Assembly (NCBI GenBank): GCA_024687305.1
Contig: JAILEQ010000133.1
Span: 1 to 48,790 of the forward strand
Length of the DNA stretch: 48,790 bases
Direction of reading: 5' to 3'
DNA from: Lachnospiraceae bacterium
Lineage (GTDB): Bacteria > Bacillota > Clostridia > Lachnospirales > Lachnospiraceae
In this document: positions 16,619 to 26,085 of the stretch, in pieces
How the letters are laid out: every line of letters begins with the position of its first letter
Numbering within the stretch: the stretch's first letter is position 1
The notes under the pieces: generated by a model
Told to the model about the DNA's origin: nothing
The model's database searches: none
What the model saw: only the letters and a program-made list of their open reading frames with translations
Translations under genes and position numbers: made by a program

Positions 16619-17490
16619 CCTTTTGTACCTCCTCTCGAAACACCTTCCATGATCTTTTTATGGAAGATAAGGAAGACGATTATGAGCGGAAGAGAGATGA
16701 CTACCACGGCAGCCATCATGGCGGGGATGTTCTCTCGGCCGAAGCCGTTCTCACGTATCTCCTGAATACCGTTCGAGACCAGAAAGTAGTTTGAGTCGTC
16801 AGTCACAAGACGAGGCCATACATAAGAGTTCCAGCATTCGATAACTTTAAGTATCGTTATCGTAATGACGGTCGGCTTACAGATGGGAAGCATTACTTTG
16901 AACAGATATTTTATATCGCTTGTTCCGTCGACTTTGGCCGCTTTGTAGAGCGAGTCAGGGATCTGTTCGAAGTTTTCTTTTAACAGATAAATGTAAAATA
17001 CCGATGTGACAGACGGAAGGATAAGTCCCGAAAACGTGTTACGCATATCGAGATTGGTTATCGTTACGTAGTTTGTGATGATGACAAGTTCGTTGGGGAT
17101 CATCATTAACGAAAGAAAAAGAGCAAATGTAACATTTTTACCTTTGAATTCGAGTCTTGAGAACGCGAATGCGGCAAATATCGTAACGAACAGCATGAGA
17201 GCTGTCGTCAATACGGTAAAAAGAAGCGTGTTCAAAAAATATCTTGATAACGATACGGTCGTAAAAGCATCAAAATAATTGCTTAAAGTCGGGCTCAGAG
17301 TGAAAAATTTCGGAATGTACTCCGAATTGTAAGAACTGTAGCTTTTAACCGAGGTGAGTATCATCCAGTAAAAAGGAAACAGCACTATCAAAGCCCATAG
17401 TGCAAGCAGGGTGTACGTGACCGTGTTCTTTATGCGTTTTTGCCTTGCGGCTTTACTGATTTCGTTGTTAATAACACTTGATTCGCTCAT
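16615..17490 (-). CDS. Carbohydrate ABC transporter permease, MalG type
   Basis: A 291-residue inner-membrane permease with six predicted helices. The EAA loop that contacts the ATPase is visible as YKAAKVDGTSDIKYLFKVML, and the N-terminus ends a basic stretch before the first helix (YTLLALWALIVLFPFYWMI), as in MalG/UgpE-like proteins. It pairs with the permease encoded just upstream (16-bp gap) and overlaps the binding-protein gene by 4 bp. Confidence 0.92.
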   Translation of the reverse strand: MSESSVINNEISKAARQKRIKNTVTYTLLALWALIVLFPFYWMILTSVKSYSSYNSEYIPKFFTLSPTLSNYFDAFTTVSLSRYFLNTLLFTVLTTALMLFVTIFAAFAFSRLEFKGKNVTFALFLSLMMIPNELVIITNYVTITNLDMRNTFSGLILPSVTSVFYIYLLKENFEQIPDSLYKAAKVDGTSDIKYLFKVMLPICKPTVITITILKVIECWNSYVWPRLVTDDSNYFLVSNGIQEIRENGFGRENIPAMMAAVVVISLPLIIVFLIFHKKIMEGVSRGGTKG

Positions 17491-17506
17491 GGATTAAGCC
17501 TTTCGA

Positions 17507-18397
17507 TCAATATTGAACGTTTTTCTTGCTTATGGTCAGGTTTATGACAGTGATCGTGAAAACTATCGCAAAAAGTATAAGTGATGCTGCGGAAGCATAT
17601 GAAGGATATCCGCCGGAATCACCGTAGAGCATGTCGTAAACGTAACCTACTATAGTGTTCATTCCCGCAGCGTTAAGGTTTGTTCCGAATATGGCGACCT
17701 CGTCGGAGTAAGCCTTGAACGCACCGATAAATCCTGTGATGACAAGATAAAAGATCATCGGTGAGATCATCGGAAGCGTGATCTTGTAAAAAATCCTGAA
17801 AGGACGGGTACCATCTACTTTTGCCGCATTATAGTAATCCTTTTTGACACTTGCCAGAGCACTTGTAAGGATCAGTATCTTGAACGGCATAACAACCCAG
17901 ATCGTATAAAAGCACATTACAAACATTTTTGCCGGATAAGGACCGTCAATGAAATCGATCGATTCGTGTCCGAAAAGGTTGATGACAAGATTTATGAGAC
18001 CGTCGGAATATGCCGTCTTTTTAAAGAGGATCATGAAAACAAGACCGACAGCCAGAGTATTTGTCACATAAGGCAAAAAATATACGGTCTGGAACAGTTC
18101 CTTTAAAGGCTTTATGGAGTTAAGCCCCAGAGATATCAGCAATGCGATTCCGGTTGAAAGAGGAACGGTTATTATAACTATGATGAACGTGTTTTTCAGT
18201 GCCTGCAGAAAGTACGGGTCGTGCAGAACATAAGAGAAATTGTATGTGCCTACACCCATGAAACTTTGCGATGCAAAGTTATAGCCTTCCTCAAACGAAT
18301 AGACAACAACGTCAATAAGAGGATAGATCATGAAAACGGCTAAAAACAGAATGGCGGGTAACAGGTACAGCCAGCCTTTATATTTGTTATATGACAT
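17507..18397 (-). CDS. Carbohydrate ABC transporter permease, MalF type
   Basis: A 296-residue permease with six predicted helices, matching the MalF/UgpA branch (YLLPAILFLAVFMIYPL at the N-terminus). The EAA loop reads YNAAKVDGTRPFRIFYKITL near residue 190. Its ATG shares one base with the stop of the ATPase gene, so translation is probably coupled. Confidence 0.92.
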   Translation of the reverse strand: MSYNKYKGWLYLLPAILFLAVFMIYPLIDVVVYSFEEGYNFASQSFMGVGTYNFSYVLHDPYFLQALKNTFIIVIITVPLSTGIALLISLGLNSIKPLKELFQTVYFLPYVTNTLAVGLVFMILFKKTAYSDGLINLVINLFGHESIDFIDGPYPAKMFVMCFYTIWVVMPFKILILTSALASVKKDYYNAAKVDGTRPFRIFYKITLPMISPMIFYLVITGFIGAFKAYSDEVAIFGTNLNAAGMNTIVGYVYDMLYGDSGGYPSYASAASLILFAIVFTITVINLTISKKNVQY

Positions 18398-19488
18398 CAG
18401 TAATCTATCCTTTCTTCACTTTCAATGTCAAAGAGGTGAACTTTGCCGGGTTTAAGTGAAAAGTGTACGGTGTCTTTATCGGGATCGGGTGCATCTTCGG
18501 AACTTACTATGGAACGTATTACGGTTCCTTCAAAAGCAGGGTTTTCGGACAGGACGGAAGTGTCACGTCCCATGATCTCGATACGCTTAAGTTTACATGT
18601 CATCGGACCGTTTTCGTCAACAATAAAGCCCTCGGGACGGATGGCTGCATAAACATCGCGGTCGGAGGTGTTGACATCCAGTACGGCTTCATCGTTTATC
18701 ATAAGTTTTTTATCTTTTACAAAAGCTTTGAATACGTTAATGGCGGGAGTGCCGAGGAATTTGGCGACAAAAAGATTGACCGGAACGTCGTAGACTTCCT
18801 GCGGTTTTCCTTTCTGCATAAAAAGGCCGTCCTTCATAACAACGATCATATCGGAAATGCTCATCGCTTCTTCCTGATCGTGTGTTACAAACACTGTAGT
18901 GATGCCTGTTTCACGCTGGATGCGACGCAGTTCTTCACGGGTCTGAAGCCTTAATCTGGCGTCAAGGTTCGATAACGGCTCGTCAAGAAGAAGGATTCCG
19001 GGCATTTTAACGAGTGCACGTGCTATGGCGACACGCTGCTGCTGGCCGCCCGAGAGTTCACCGGGCTTCCTTTGCATATATTCTTCGATCTGAACAAGCT
19101 TTGCGGCTTCGATGGCTTTTTCTTCCATCACTTCTTTGGAAAGCTTGTCTTTCCCTTTTAAATTCTCGAGAGGAAAGAGTATGTTCTGCCTTACCGTAAG
19201 GTGAGGATAGAGAGCGTAATTCTGGAAAACAAGACCGACTCCGCGCTTTTCGGGAGAAAGACCGGTAACATCGTCTTCGCCGAAGAAGATCTTACCCTCG
19301 GTAGGTTTCTCAAGACCGCTGATCATGTTTAACATCGTACTTTTTCCGCATCCGGAAGGCCCAAGGAGCGCAACGAGCATACCGTCGGGTATCTCCATAG
19401 AGAAATCGTTTACGGCTGTTACGTCATCTTTGATCTTCTTGTTTCTGTTGGGAAATTTTTTTGTTAGATGTGACAGTGTGACATTCAT
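18397..19488 (-). CDS. ABC transporter ATPase, MsmK/UgpC type
   Basis: The energising subunit of the sugar importer. Walker A is GPSGCGKST, the signature is [15 protein letters not shown], Walker B is GILLLDEP, followed by the switch histidine in [10 protein letters not shown]-terminal TOBE-like regulatory domain follows ([14 protein letters not shown]), as in MalK/MsmX-type proteins that can serve several importers. An upstream start at 19518 adds ten residues but has no ribosome site. The ATG at 19488 sits 11 nt after AGGGG and gives the usual N-terminus. It is first in the operon, an uncommon position for the ATPase. Confidence 0.92.
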   Translation of the reverse strand: MNVTLSHLTKKFPNRNKKIKDDVTAVNDFSMEIPDGMLVALLGPSGCGKSTMLNMISGLEKPTEGKIFFGEDDVTGLSPEKRGVGLVFQNYALYPHLTVRQNILFPLENLKGKDKLSKEVMEEKAIEAAKLVQIEEYMQRKPGELSGGQQQRVAIARALVKMPGILLLDEPLSNLDARLRLQTREELRRIQRETGITTVFVTHDQEEAMSISDMIVVMKDGLFMQKGKPQEVYDVPVNLFVAKFLGTPAINVFKAFVKDKKLMINDEAVLDVNTSDRDVYAAIRPEGFIVDENGPMTCKLKRIEIMGRDTSVLSENPAFEGTVIRSIVSSEDAPDPDKDTVHFSLKPGKVHLFDIESEERIDY

Positions 19489-19567
19489 TTGACATTCATC
19501 CCCTGTGTATAGATTCATGTAACAAAATCAGTATAAAAGAAAAATATAAAATAATAAAGCATTTTGC

Positions 19568-19583
19568 TTGCAATCGATTGCAA
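19568..19583. promoter_or_regulatory. Perfect 16-bp palindromic operator
   Basis: TTGCAATCGATTGCAA is a perfect dyad with a central CG. Its right half is the -35 of the TetR-gene promoter, and its left half reads TTGCAA on the minus strand toward the ABC operon. A central CG is typical of LacI-family operators. The adjacent TetR-type protein is another candidate binder. Confidence 0.75.
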
Positions 19584-19606
19584 TTATGCAGACTATTCTG
19601 TATAAT
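19578..19606 (+). promoter_or_regulatory. Promoter of the TetR-type gene
   Basis: TTGCAA at 19578-19583 and TATAAT at 19601-19606, spacer 17 bp. The -35 lies within the 16-bp palindrome, so binding there should block the promoter. Confidence 0.75.
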
Positions 19607-19653
19607 AACAGATGTTGTGGAATGGTTATATTATTTTTTATAAGGAGGGCGTT

Positions 19654-20202
19654 ATGGCACGTAAAGAAATCATTTCAAAAGACGGTCTGTTGGAATCATC
19701 ATTCAATATGATAAAACAATCGGGCTTTTCTGAGCTCACAGCCAGAAAACTCGCGGCATTTGCAGGCTGTTCCACTCAACCGATCTTCAGGAATTTCGCT
19801 AATATGGAAGACCTGATCGGACAGACTTTCGAAAAGTCTTTGCTTTTCTTTGACAGTTTTTATGAGAAGTTTGACAAGGGAAGTCACATCCCGTTTGTGA
19901 ATCTCGGCCTTTGTTATATTGCTTTTGCGCAAAAAGAAAGCAATCTTTTCTCATTTCTTTTTATCAACTGTCCAAAGAACGATTACAACCTTTACAGCAA
20001 GTTAAACGGTCGTACCGGTGCGGTAAAGAACGAGATGAATCTCGCAAGAGAGGAAGGCGTTTCCAATCCCGAAGCGATCTTTATGAAGATGTGGATGCTC
20101 ATCCACGGTGCTGCCTGCATGTCGATAACCGGAGATTACGATCTTTCGCCGGCTGAGACGCGCATTCAGCTCGAAGAAGCCTACAAGGCATTCGTAAGAT
20201 AA
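19654..20202 (+). CDS. TetR/AcrR-family regulator
   Basis: A 182-residue DNA-binding regulator. The N-terminal helix-turn-helix reads SELTARKLAAFAGCSTQPIFRNF, with the usual TetR N-terminus before it (DGLLESSFNMIKQSGF). The remainder is an all-alpha ligand and dimer domain. A longer start at 19612 is possible, but the ATG at 19654 has AAGGAGGG at ideal spacing. It is divergent from the ABC transporter, which makes it a candidate local regulator. It precedes the RpiR-type gene by 17 bp and is probably cotranscribed with it. Confidence 0.85.
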   Translation: MARKEIISKDGLLESSFNMIKQSGFSELTARKLAAFAGCSTQPIFRNFANMEDLIGQTFEKSLLFFDSFYEKFDKGSHIPFVNLGLCYIAFAQKESNLFSFLFINCPKNDYNLYSKLNGRTGAVKNEMNLAREEGVSNPEAIFMKMWMLIHGAACMSITGDYDLSPAETRIQLEEAYKAFVR

Positions 20203-20219
20203 CTTGTACAGAGGTAAAT

Positions 20220-21152
20220 ATGGAAAGCAACAAAGATTTTTTGTCTATTATCAACGAGGCATATCCAAAGCTCAGCAAAGGACATAAACTGGTTGCCGCT
20301 TATGTGGTCGATCGTTACGATCAGGCTGTTTTTATGACGGCCGCAAAATTGGGTAAGACTGTAGGGGTTAGCGAGTCAACCGTTGTAAGATTTGCGACTG
20401 CTCTTGGATTTGACGGATATCCCGAGTTTCTGAAAGCGCTCGAAGAATGGTACAAATCCAAAATGAATACCGTTCAGAAGATAGGCGCAAAATACGGCAG
20501 AGCGAGTCAGTCGGAACTGCTTACATCCGTTATGAGTTCGGATATCGAAAAGATAGAAGATACGATGTCCAATCTTGACGTCGATACTTTCGAACTGGCT
20601 GTAGATCTTATACTTAAAGCAAGAAAAGTGTACGTGGTCGGATTAAGATCGTGTGCACCTCTTGCCGACTTTTTGCATTTTTATCTTTCGATGATAAGAC
20701 CCGATGTTGTGCTTTTGAACACTACGAGCGTCAGTGAGATGTTTGAGCAGATGATCCGTATCGACGAGCACGACTGCATCATCGGTATTTCTTTCCCGCG
20801 TTATTCGATGCGTACGTTAAAGGCAATGGAATTTGCAAACGATCGAAATGCAAAAGTCATTTCGATAACCGATTCGGTATATTCGCCGATGAACCTGTAT
20901 TCATCGTGTAACCTTTTGGCTCGTTCCGACATGGTTTCCATCGTTGATTCCCTTGTGGCACCTTTAAGCGTTATAAATGCCCTTGTGGTGGCACTTTGTT
21001 TAAAGAGACCGGATGAGGTTAAGACCAATCTTGAGAACCTTGAGACAGCCTGGAACAATTACCAGGTTTATTTGAATGACGAGATCAATTTCATTGACGA
21101 TCAGCCTATACTTAATTATTCGCTTCGTCGTGAAGAAGGTGATAATACATGA
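20220..21152 (+). CDS. RpiR/MurR-family regulator
   Basis: A 310-residue transcription factor with an N-terminal RpiR helix-turn-helix (AAKLGKTVGVSESTVVRFATAL, about residues 40-61) and a SIS sugar-phosphate-binding domain (ARKVYVVGLRSCAPLADFL, about 135 onward). SIS domains usually sense phosphosugars or amino-sugar phosphates. It may regulate the ABC importer or genes elsewhere; the sequence does not decide. The last codons overlap the next gene in ATGA. Confidence 0.9.
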   Translation: MESNKDFLSIINEAYPKLSKGHKLVAAYVVDRYDQAVFMTAAKLGKTVGVSESTVVRFATALGFDGYPEFLKALEEWYKSKMNTVQKIGAKYGRASQSELLTSVMSSDIEKIEDTMSNLDVDTFELAVDLILKARKVYVVGLRSCAPLADFLHFYLSMIRPDVVLLNTTSVSEMFEQMIRIDEHDCIIGISFPRYSMRTLKAMEFANDRNAKVISITDSVYSPMNLYSSCNLLARSDMVSIVDSLVAPLSVINALVVALCLKRPDEVKTNLENLETAWNNYQVYLNDEINFIDDQPILNYSLRREEGDNT

Positions 21153-22375
21153 AAGTCATTGTGATCGGCGGCGGAGCGGCCGGCATGATGGCCGCATGGC
21201 GTGCGGGAAGTCTCGGCGCAGATGTTACCGTTTTAGAAAAGAACGAAAAACTCGGTAAAAAGCTGTTCATAACAGGTAAGGGAAGATGCAATGTCACCAA
21301 TTCATCGGATATTGACACTGTTTTTTCAAATATAAACAGAAATCCGAAATTTCTGTACAGTTCGATCTACACTTTTGACAATGAAGCTTTAATGAAACTG
21401 CTTGAAAGCTACGGTCTCAAACTGAAAGTAGAGCGTGGAAATCGAGTTTTTCCGGCTTCAGACAAGTCTTCGGATGTAATCAAGACATTCGAGCGTATGC
21501 TTAAGGATGTACATGTTAAGGTGGAACTTAACAAAACAGTCGACAGACTGCTTTATGATGCAAATGTCTGTACCGGTGTATCCTTAAAAGACGGAAAAAA
21601 GGTGTTTGCCGACAGGATCATTGTCGCAACCGGCGGACTGAGTTATCAAAGCACGGGTTCGACGGGTGACGGATACAGATTTGCAAGTGAGAGCGGTCAT
21701 TCGATAGTCAAACCCGAGCCTTCGCTTGTGGGGATCGAGACAAGAGAAGAATGGGTAAAGTCCTTACAGGGCCTTTCGCTTAAAAACGTCACACTTTCGT
21801 TAAAAATATCCGGAAAAGAAAAGTATACGGAACTCGGAGAGATGCTGTTTACACATTTTGGCATATCCGGGCCTCTTGTATTGTCCGCCAGCGCTTTTAT
21901 AAACGAGGAAACATTAAGGAACAAAGATGTTTCTGTTTCGATAGATCTTAAACCGGGTCTTTCAAAAGAGGAACTCGATAAGAGAGTGCTGAAAGACTTC
22001 GAGGAGAACATTAACAGGAATTATATAAATTCCTTAGACAGACTGCTTCCTCAAAAACTTATTCCCGTTATTGCGGAACTGTCCCGCATAGCACCGGATA
22101 CAAAAGTAAATGTGATAAAAAGCGAAGACAGGAAACGTCTTGTCGAACTGTTAAAAGATCTGACGGTTACTCCGAAGAAACTTCGTCCCCTCGACGAAGC
22201 CATAATTACACGGGGAGGAGTGAACGTTAAAGAAGTGAATCCTTCGACGCTTGAATCTAAATTATGTAAGAACCTCTATTTTGCGGGTGAACTGTTAGAT
22301 ATCGATGCTATGACCGGAGGATATAATCTTCAGTTGGCCTGGTCTACCGGATACCTTGCCGGAACGATAGAGTAA
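21149..22375 (+). CDS. HI0933-family FAD-dependent oxidoreductase
   Basis: A 408-residue flavoprotein of the HI0933/YhiN (BaiN-like) family. The FAD Rossmann motif is VIGGGAAGMMAAWRAGSLGA at residues 4-23, followed by the family signature GKGRCNVTNSS near 46. The C-terminus has the second FAD motif (LYFAGELLDIDAMTGGYNLQ). Substrates in this family are mostly unknown; some relatives act on bile acids, but that cannot be claimed here. It overlaps the RpiR-type gene by 4 bp and precedes cmk by 11 bp. Confidence 0.9.
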   Translation: MKVIVIGGGAAGMMAAWRAGSLGADVTVLEKNEKLGKKLFITGKGRCNVTNSSDIDTVFSNINRNPKFLYSSIYTFDNEALMKLLESYGLKLKVERGNRVFPASDKSSDVIKTFERMLKDVHVKVELNKTVDRLLYDANVCTGVSLKDGKKVFADRIIVATGGLSYQSTGSTGDGYRFASESGHSIVKPEPSLVGIETREEWVKSLQGLSLKNVTLSLKISGKEKYTELGEMLFTHFGISGPLVLSASAFINEETLRNKDVSVSIDLKPGLSKEELDKRVLKDFEENINRNYINSLDRLLPQKLIPVIAELSRIAPDTKVNVIKSEDRKRLVELLKDLTVTPKKLRPLDEAIITRGGVNVKEVNPSTLESKLCKNLYFAGELLDIDAMTGGYNLQLAWSTGYLAGTIE

Positions 22376-22386
22376 AGGAGAAAAAA

Positions 22387-23055
22387 ATGAGTTATCAGAT
22401 AGCTATAGACGGACCTGCCGGAGCAGGAAAAAGCACGATAGCCAAGCTTGTTTCCAAGGAACTTGGATTTGTTTATGTGGATACCGGAGCAATGTACAGG
22501 GCGATGGCACTCAACTGCCTTGAAAACGGTGTCGATAAGGACGATGAGGCGGGTGTTGTCGATCTCGTTTCAAAAACAGACGTTTCGATCAAATATATAG
22601 ACGGAGAACAGGCAGTTTTTCTTAACGGTGAAAATGTAAACGGCCGTATCAGAACGCCTGAAGTCGGAAACGTTGCATCTGCCATTTCCGTATACGGTGA
22701 GGTACGAAGAAAACTCGTCGATCTTCAGCAAAAACTCGCAGTGAGCGAAAATGTAGTAATGGATGGGCGCGACATAGGAAGCGTAGTTCTCCCGAACGCA
22801 GATATCAAGGTTTATCTCGATGCCGAGGTTGAAGTGAGAGCCAAAAGAAGATATGACGAACTTATCGCGAAAGGAGAAGATGCCGTGTTTGAAACTATCC
22901 TTTCCGAGATGAAGGAACGCGATTACAGAGATATGCACAGAGATATCTCTCCGCTTGTAAAAGTAGCTGATGCATATTGCGTGGACAGTTCTTACATGAC
23001 TATCGAAGAAGTGAAGGATGCTATCATTAAAGGCTTTAAAGAGGCGATTGAATAG
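22387..23055 (+). CDS. cmk: Cytidylate kinase
   Basis: Phosphorylates CMP and dCMP to the diphosphates in nucleotide metabolism. At 222 residues it has the P-loop GPAGAGKSTIAK (9-20), YVDTGAMYRAMA, and the NMP-binding motif MDGRDIGSVVLPNA. AAGGAG precedes the ATG. The stop shares one base with the GTG start of ispH, so the two are translationally coupled. Confidence 0.96.
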   Translation: MSYQIAIDGPAGAGKSTIAKLVSKELGFVYVDTGAMYRAMALNCLENGVDKDDEAGVVDLVSKTDVSIKYIDGEQAVFLNGENVNGRIRTPEVGNVASAISVYGEVRRKLVDLQQKLAVSENVVMDGRDIGSVVLPNADIKVYLDAEVEVRAKRRYDELIAKGEDAVFETILSEMKERDYRDMHRDISPLVKVADAYCVDSSYMTIEEVKDAIIKGFKEAIE

Positions 23056-23909
23056 TGGAAAGAGAAGTAGTTGTAACAAAGAATGCCGGTTTTTGCTTCG
23101 GAGCCGCCAGGGCCGTGGAACTGTTGGAGAAAGCGGCGAGTGAGGGAAAACCCGTTTATACATACGGTCCCATTCTTAACAATGACAGGCTTGTTGAATC
23201 ATTTACAAAAAAAGGTGTTAAAGTGATCGAAGATGTCTCGGAGTTAAAAGACCTTCCGAAGGGAATAGTTGTAATAAGGTCTCACGGTGTCTCAAAAGAA
23301 GTTTACAAGGCTTTGGATGAGACCGGAAACGAGGTCATCGATGCAACGTGTCCTTTTGTCAAAAGAATCCATAAGATCGTAGATGAAAGAAGCAAAAACG
23401 GAGAGAAGATTGTTGTCATTGGAAACCCGACGCATCCCGAAGTTAAGGGAATTGTAGGCTGGAGCAACAGTGAATGTACGGTCATAAATACGATGGAAGA
23501 GGTCGAAAAATTTTGCCGCGCCGACATAAAAGATTTTTGTATTGTCGCACAAACGACCTTCAACAGTAACAAATTTCAAGAATTCCTTGATATTTTCCGC
23601 AAAAAAGGTTACAATATCAACGTTATGAATACAATTTGCGATGCTACGCGTATAAGGCAGACCGAAGCGGCGGAATTGTCTAAAAAATCAGCGGTTATGC
23701 TGGTTATCGGAGACGAAAAGAGTTCCAACAGCCGAAAGCTTTATGACATATGCAAAGCGGATTGCAATCATACATACTTTATCCAGTCGGTAGAGGATAT
23801 CAGGGGGCGATTACCCGTAACACCGGGACCGATAGGTATAACAGCCGGGGCATCCACCCCGAAATATATTATTGAGGAGGTTCAAAGCTATGTCAGACAT
23901 GACTTTTGA
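23055..23909 (+). CDS. ispH: 4-Hydroxy-3-methylbut-2-enyl diphosphate reductase
   Basis: The last step of the MEP isoprenoid pathway, an iron-sulfur enzyme making IPP and DMAPP. The cluster ligands C14, C99 and C195 are present in GFCFGA, DATCPFV and NTICDATRIRQ. Substrate motifs SHGVSK, PTHPEV and TTFNSNKF are also clear. It starts with GTG overlapping the cmk stop. In many clostridia ispH and rpsA are fused; here they are separate genes overlapping by 20 bp. 284 residues is normal. Confidence 0.96.
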   Translation: MEREVVVTKNAGFCFGAARAVELLEKAASEGKPVYTYGPILNNDRLVESFTKKGVKVIEDVSELKDLPKGIVVIRSHGVSKEVYKALDETGNEVIDATCPFVKRIHKIVDERSKNGEKIVVIGNPTHPEVKGIVGWSNSECTVINTMEEVEKFCRADIKDFCIVAQTTFNSNKFQEFLDIFRKKGYNINVMNTICDATRIRQTEAAELSKKSAVMLVIGDEKSSNSRKLYDICKADCNHTYFIQSVEDIRGRLPVTPGPIGITAGASTPKYIIEEVQSYVRHDF

Positions 23910-25131
23910 ACAGATGCTCGACGCATCATTTAAGACAATACATACGGGAGAGGTTGTTGAGGGTACTGTTATCGACGTTAAGCCTGAAGAGGCTGTTTTA
24001 AACATCAATTACAAATCCGATGGTATTCTTACCAGAAATGAATATACGAACGATCCCGGAGTTGACCTTACAAAGGTTCTCAAGGTCGGCGATACACTTG
24101 AAGTTAAGGTTATCAAAGTTAACGACGGTGAGGGACAGGTTCTTCTTACATACAAGCGTCTTGCAGCAGACAGAGGCTCAAAGAGACTTGAAGAAGCATT
24201 TGAATCACAGGAGATCTTAAAGGCTAAGGTTTCACAGGTTCTCGAAGGTGGTATTTGTGTGGTTGTTGAAGAAGTAAGAGTCTTCATCCCCGCAAGTCTG
24301 GTATCCGATACATACGAGAAAGATCTTTCCAAGTACGACGGACAGGAGATCGAATTCGTTATCACAGAGTACAATCCCAAGAAGAGACGTTTCATCGGTA
24401 ACAGAAAAGTCATTCTTGTTGCACGTAAGGAAGAAGCTCAGAAGAAACTTCTTGAGACTATCAAAGAAGGCGATGTTATTGAAGGTACCATCAAGAACGT
24501 TACCGATTTCGGCGTATTCGTAGATCTTGGCGGTATGGACGGACTTCTTCACATCTCGGAAATGAGCTGGGGACATGTTGAGAATCCCAAGAAGAACTAC
24601 AAAGCAGGCGACAAACTCAAAGTTCTCATTAAAGAGATCAACGAGAACAAGATCGCTTTAAGCCTTAAGTTTTCCGATACCAACCCTTGGAACAATGCAG
24701 AAGAGAAGTATGCGGTCGGCACCGTTGTAACGGGTAAGGTTGTAAGAATGTCCGACTTTGGTGCGTTTGTAGAGCTTGAAGACGGCATCGATGCACTTCT
24801 TCATGTATCACAGATTTCAGGCGAGCATATTGAGAAACCTTCGGACGTTCTCAAAGTCGGTGATGAAGTAACAGCTAAGGTTGTTGATTTCAATCTTGAC
24901 GACCACAGAGTAAGCATCTCCATCAAGGCAATGACCGCTAAGCCCAAGGCAGAAGAAGCCAAGGACGACGATGACAGTGAGATCGCAAGCGTTGATATCG
25001 AAGCTGTTATAGCCGAAGAAAACGCTAAAGCTGAAGATGAGGAGCCCGCTCCCAAGAAGAGAACAACAAAGAAGAAAGCAGCCGAGGAAGTAACTGAGGA
25101 AGCTAAAGAGGAGCCCGCCAAGGAAGAGTAA
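23890..25131 (+). CDS. rpsA: Ribosomal protein S1-like protein
   Basis: A 413-residue RNA-binding protein with four S1-type OB domains. Domains 3 and 4 are the clearest: GTIKNVTDFGVFVDLGGMDG near 202-221 and GKVVRMSDFGAFVELEDGID near 288-307. The last 60 residues are an acidic and lysine-rich low-complexity tail. An upstream frame extension to 23872 exists, but the ATG at 23890 follows GAGGAGG (23874-23880). It is shorter than the six-domain enterobacterial S1, as usual in Firmicutes. A hairpin terminator follows. Confidence 0.92.
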   Translation: MSDMTFEQMLDASFKTIHTGEVVEGTVIDVKPEEAVLNINYKSDGILTRNEYTNDPGVDLTKVLKVGDTLEVKVIKVNDGEGQVLLTYKRLAADRGSKRLEEAFESQEILKAKVSQVLEGGICVVVEEVRVFIPASLVSDTYEKDLSKYDGQEIEFVITEYNPKKRRFIGNRKVILVARKEEAQKKLLETIKEGDVIEGTIKNVTDFGVFVDLGGMDGLLHISEMSWGHVENPKKNYKAGDKLKVLIKEINENKIALSLKFSDTNPWNNAEEKYAVGTVVTGKVVRMSDFGAFVELEDGIDALLHVSQISGEHIEKPSDVLKVGDEVTAKVVDFNLDDHRVSISIKAMTAKPKAEEAKDDDDSEIASVDIEAVIAEENAKAEDEEPAPKKRTTKKKAAEEVTEEAKEEPAKEE

Positions 25132-25169
25132 GCCTTATAACAAACGGTTATTTTTCATATGTTAAAATT

Positions 25170-25202
25170 AATGAGCAGTTTTATGACTGCTCATTCATTT
25201 TT
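25170..25202 (+). terminator. cmk-ispH-rpsA terminator
   Basis: AATGAGCAGT (25170-25179) pairs with ACTGCTCATT (25186-25195), followed by CATTTTTA. Confidence 0.8.
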
Positions 25203-25217
25203 AGGAGTGTAACTGAT

Positions 25218-25994
25218 ATGGCATACGACTACGAATATTTCAAAAAAGCTATCTATGAAATGACTAAGATAGATTTAAACGCCTACAAAGAAAAGCAGAT
25301 GAAAAGGCGTATCGATACACTTATCGATAAGCACGAGATCAAAGGATATGACAATTATGTTGCTTTGCTTAAAAAGGACAGGGAGAAGTTCGAAGAGTTT
25401 GTCAGTTATCTAACGATAAATGTTTCCGAGTTTTACAGAAATCCCGATCAGTGGGCTTTGATGGACAAGGAGATCATTCCCGAGCTTATCTCAAAGTTTG
25501 GCAAGAACTTAAAGATATGGAGCGCCGCTTGTTCTACGGGAGACGAGCCTTATTCTCTTGTAATGGCTCTCTCCAGACACATTCCGCTTAATCAGATAAA
25601 GATATTTGCAACCGATATCGATAAGCAGATACTTGAGAAAGCAAAGCTTGGTCTTTACAATGCCAAGTCCATCGAGAACGTTCCCAAAGATCTTAAAGAG
25701 AAATATTTCGAAGAAGTCGGCGGATCGTACAGAATAAAAGATGAGATCAAGCAAAGAGTCGAATTTAAACAGCACAATCTTTTAAAAGATCCTTTCCCCA
25801 GAGATATGCATATGATCGTTTGCAGAAATGTTCTCATTTATTTTACCGAAGAAGCAAAAGAGCAGATATTCAGACAGTTCTGCGATGCACTTAAGAGTAA
25901 AGGTATTTTGTTCATAGGAAGTACCGAGCAGATAATAAACTATAAAGAGATCGGATTCCAGCGTAAAAATAGTTTTTACTATGATAAGCCTTGA
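25218..25994 (+). CDS. cheR: CheR-family protein methyltransferase
   Basis: An S-adenosylmethionine-dependent methyltransferase that methylates glutamates on chemoreceptors. The 258-residue protein has the N-terminal helical domain (YKEKQMKRRIDTLI), the TINVSEFYRNPDQW motif, the SAM site IWSAACSTGDEPYSLVMAL near 95-113 and IVCRNVLIYF near 198-207. No other chemotaxis gene is adjacent, so it may be part of a dispersed system. GGAG precedes the ATG. It converges on the YprB-type gene across a shared terminator. Confidence 0.92.
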   Translation: MAYDYEYFKKAIYEMTKIDLNAYKEKQMKRRIDTLIDKHEIKGYDNYVALLKKDREKFEEFVSYLTINVSEFYRNPDQWALMDKEIIPELISKFGKNLKIWSAACSTGDEPYSLVMALSRHIPLNQIKIFATDIDKQILEKAKLGLYNAKSIENVPKDLKEKYFEEVGGSYRIKDEIKQRVEFKQHNLLKDPFPRDMHMIVCRNVLIYFTEEAKEQIFRQFCDALKSKGILFIGSTEQIINYKEIGFQRKNSFYYDKP

Positions 25995-26045
25995 TTTGTC
26001 ATAATAAAAAACGGTTTTCATCAGCGGTATAATACATAAAATATA

Positions 26046-26080
26046 AAAACGATACGGATATTTCTCCGTATCGTTTTCTT
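26046..26080. terminator. Bidirectional terminator between cheR and the YprB-type gene
   Basis: AAAACGATACGGA (26046-26058) pairs with TCCGTATCGTTTT (26064-26076), with T-rich flanks on both strands. Confidence 0.9.
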
Positions 26081-26085
26081 TATAC

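Noticed and set aside
23872..23889. Longer rpsA start reading MRRFKA
   Set aside because: This stretch contains the GAGGAGG ribosome site that serves the ATG at 23890.
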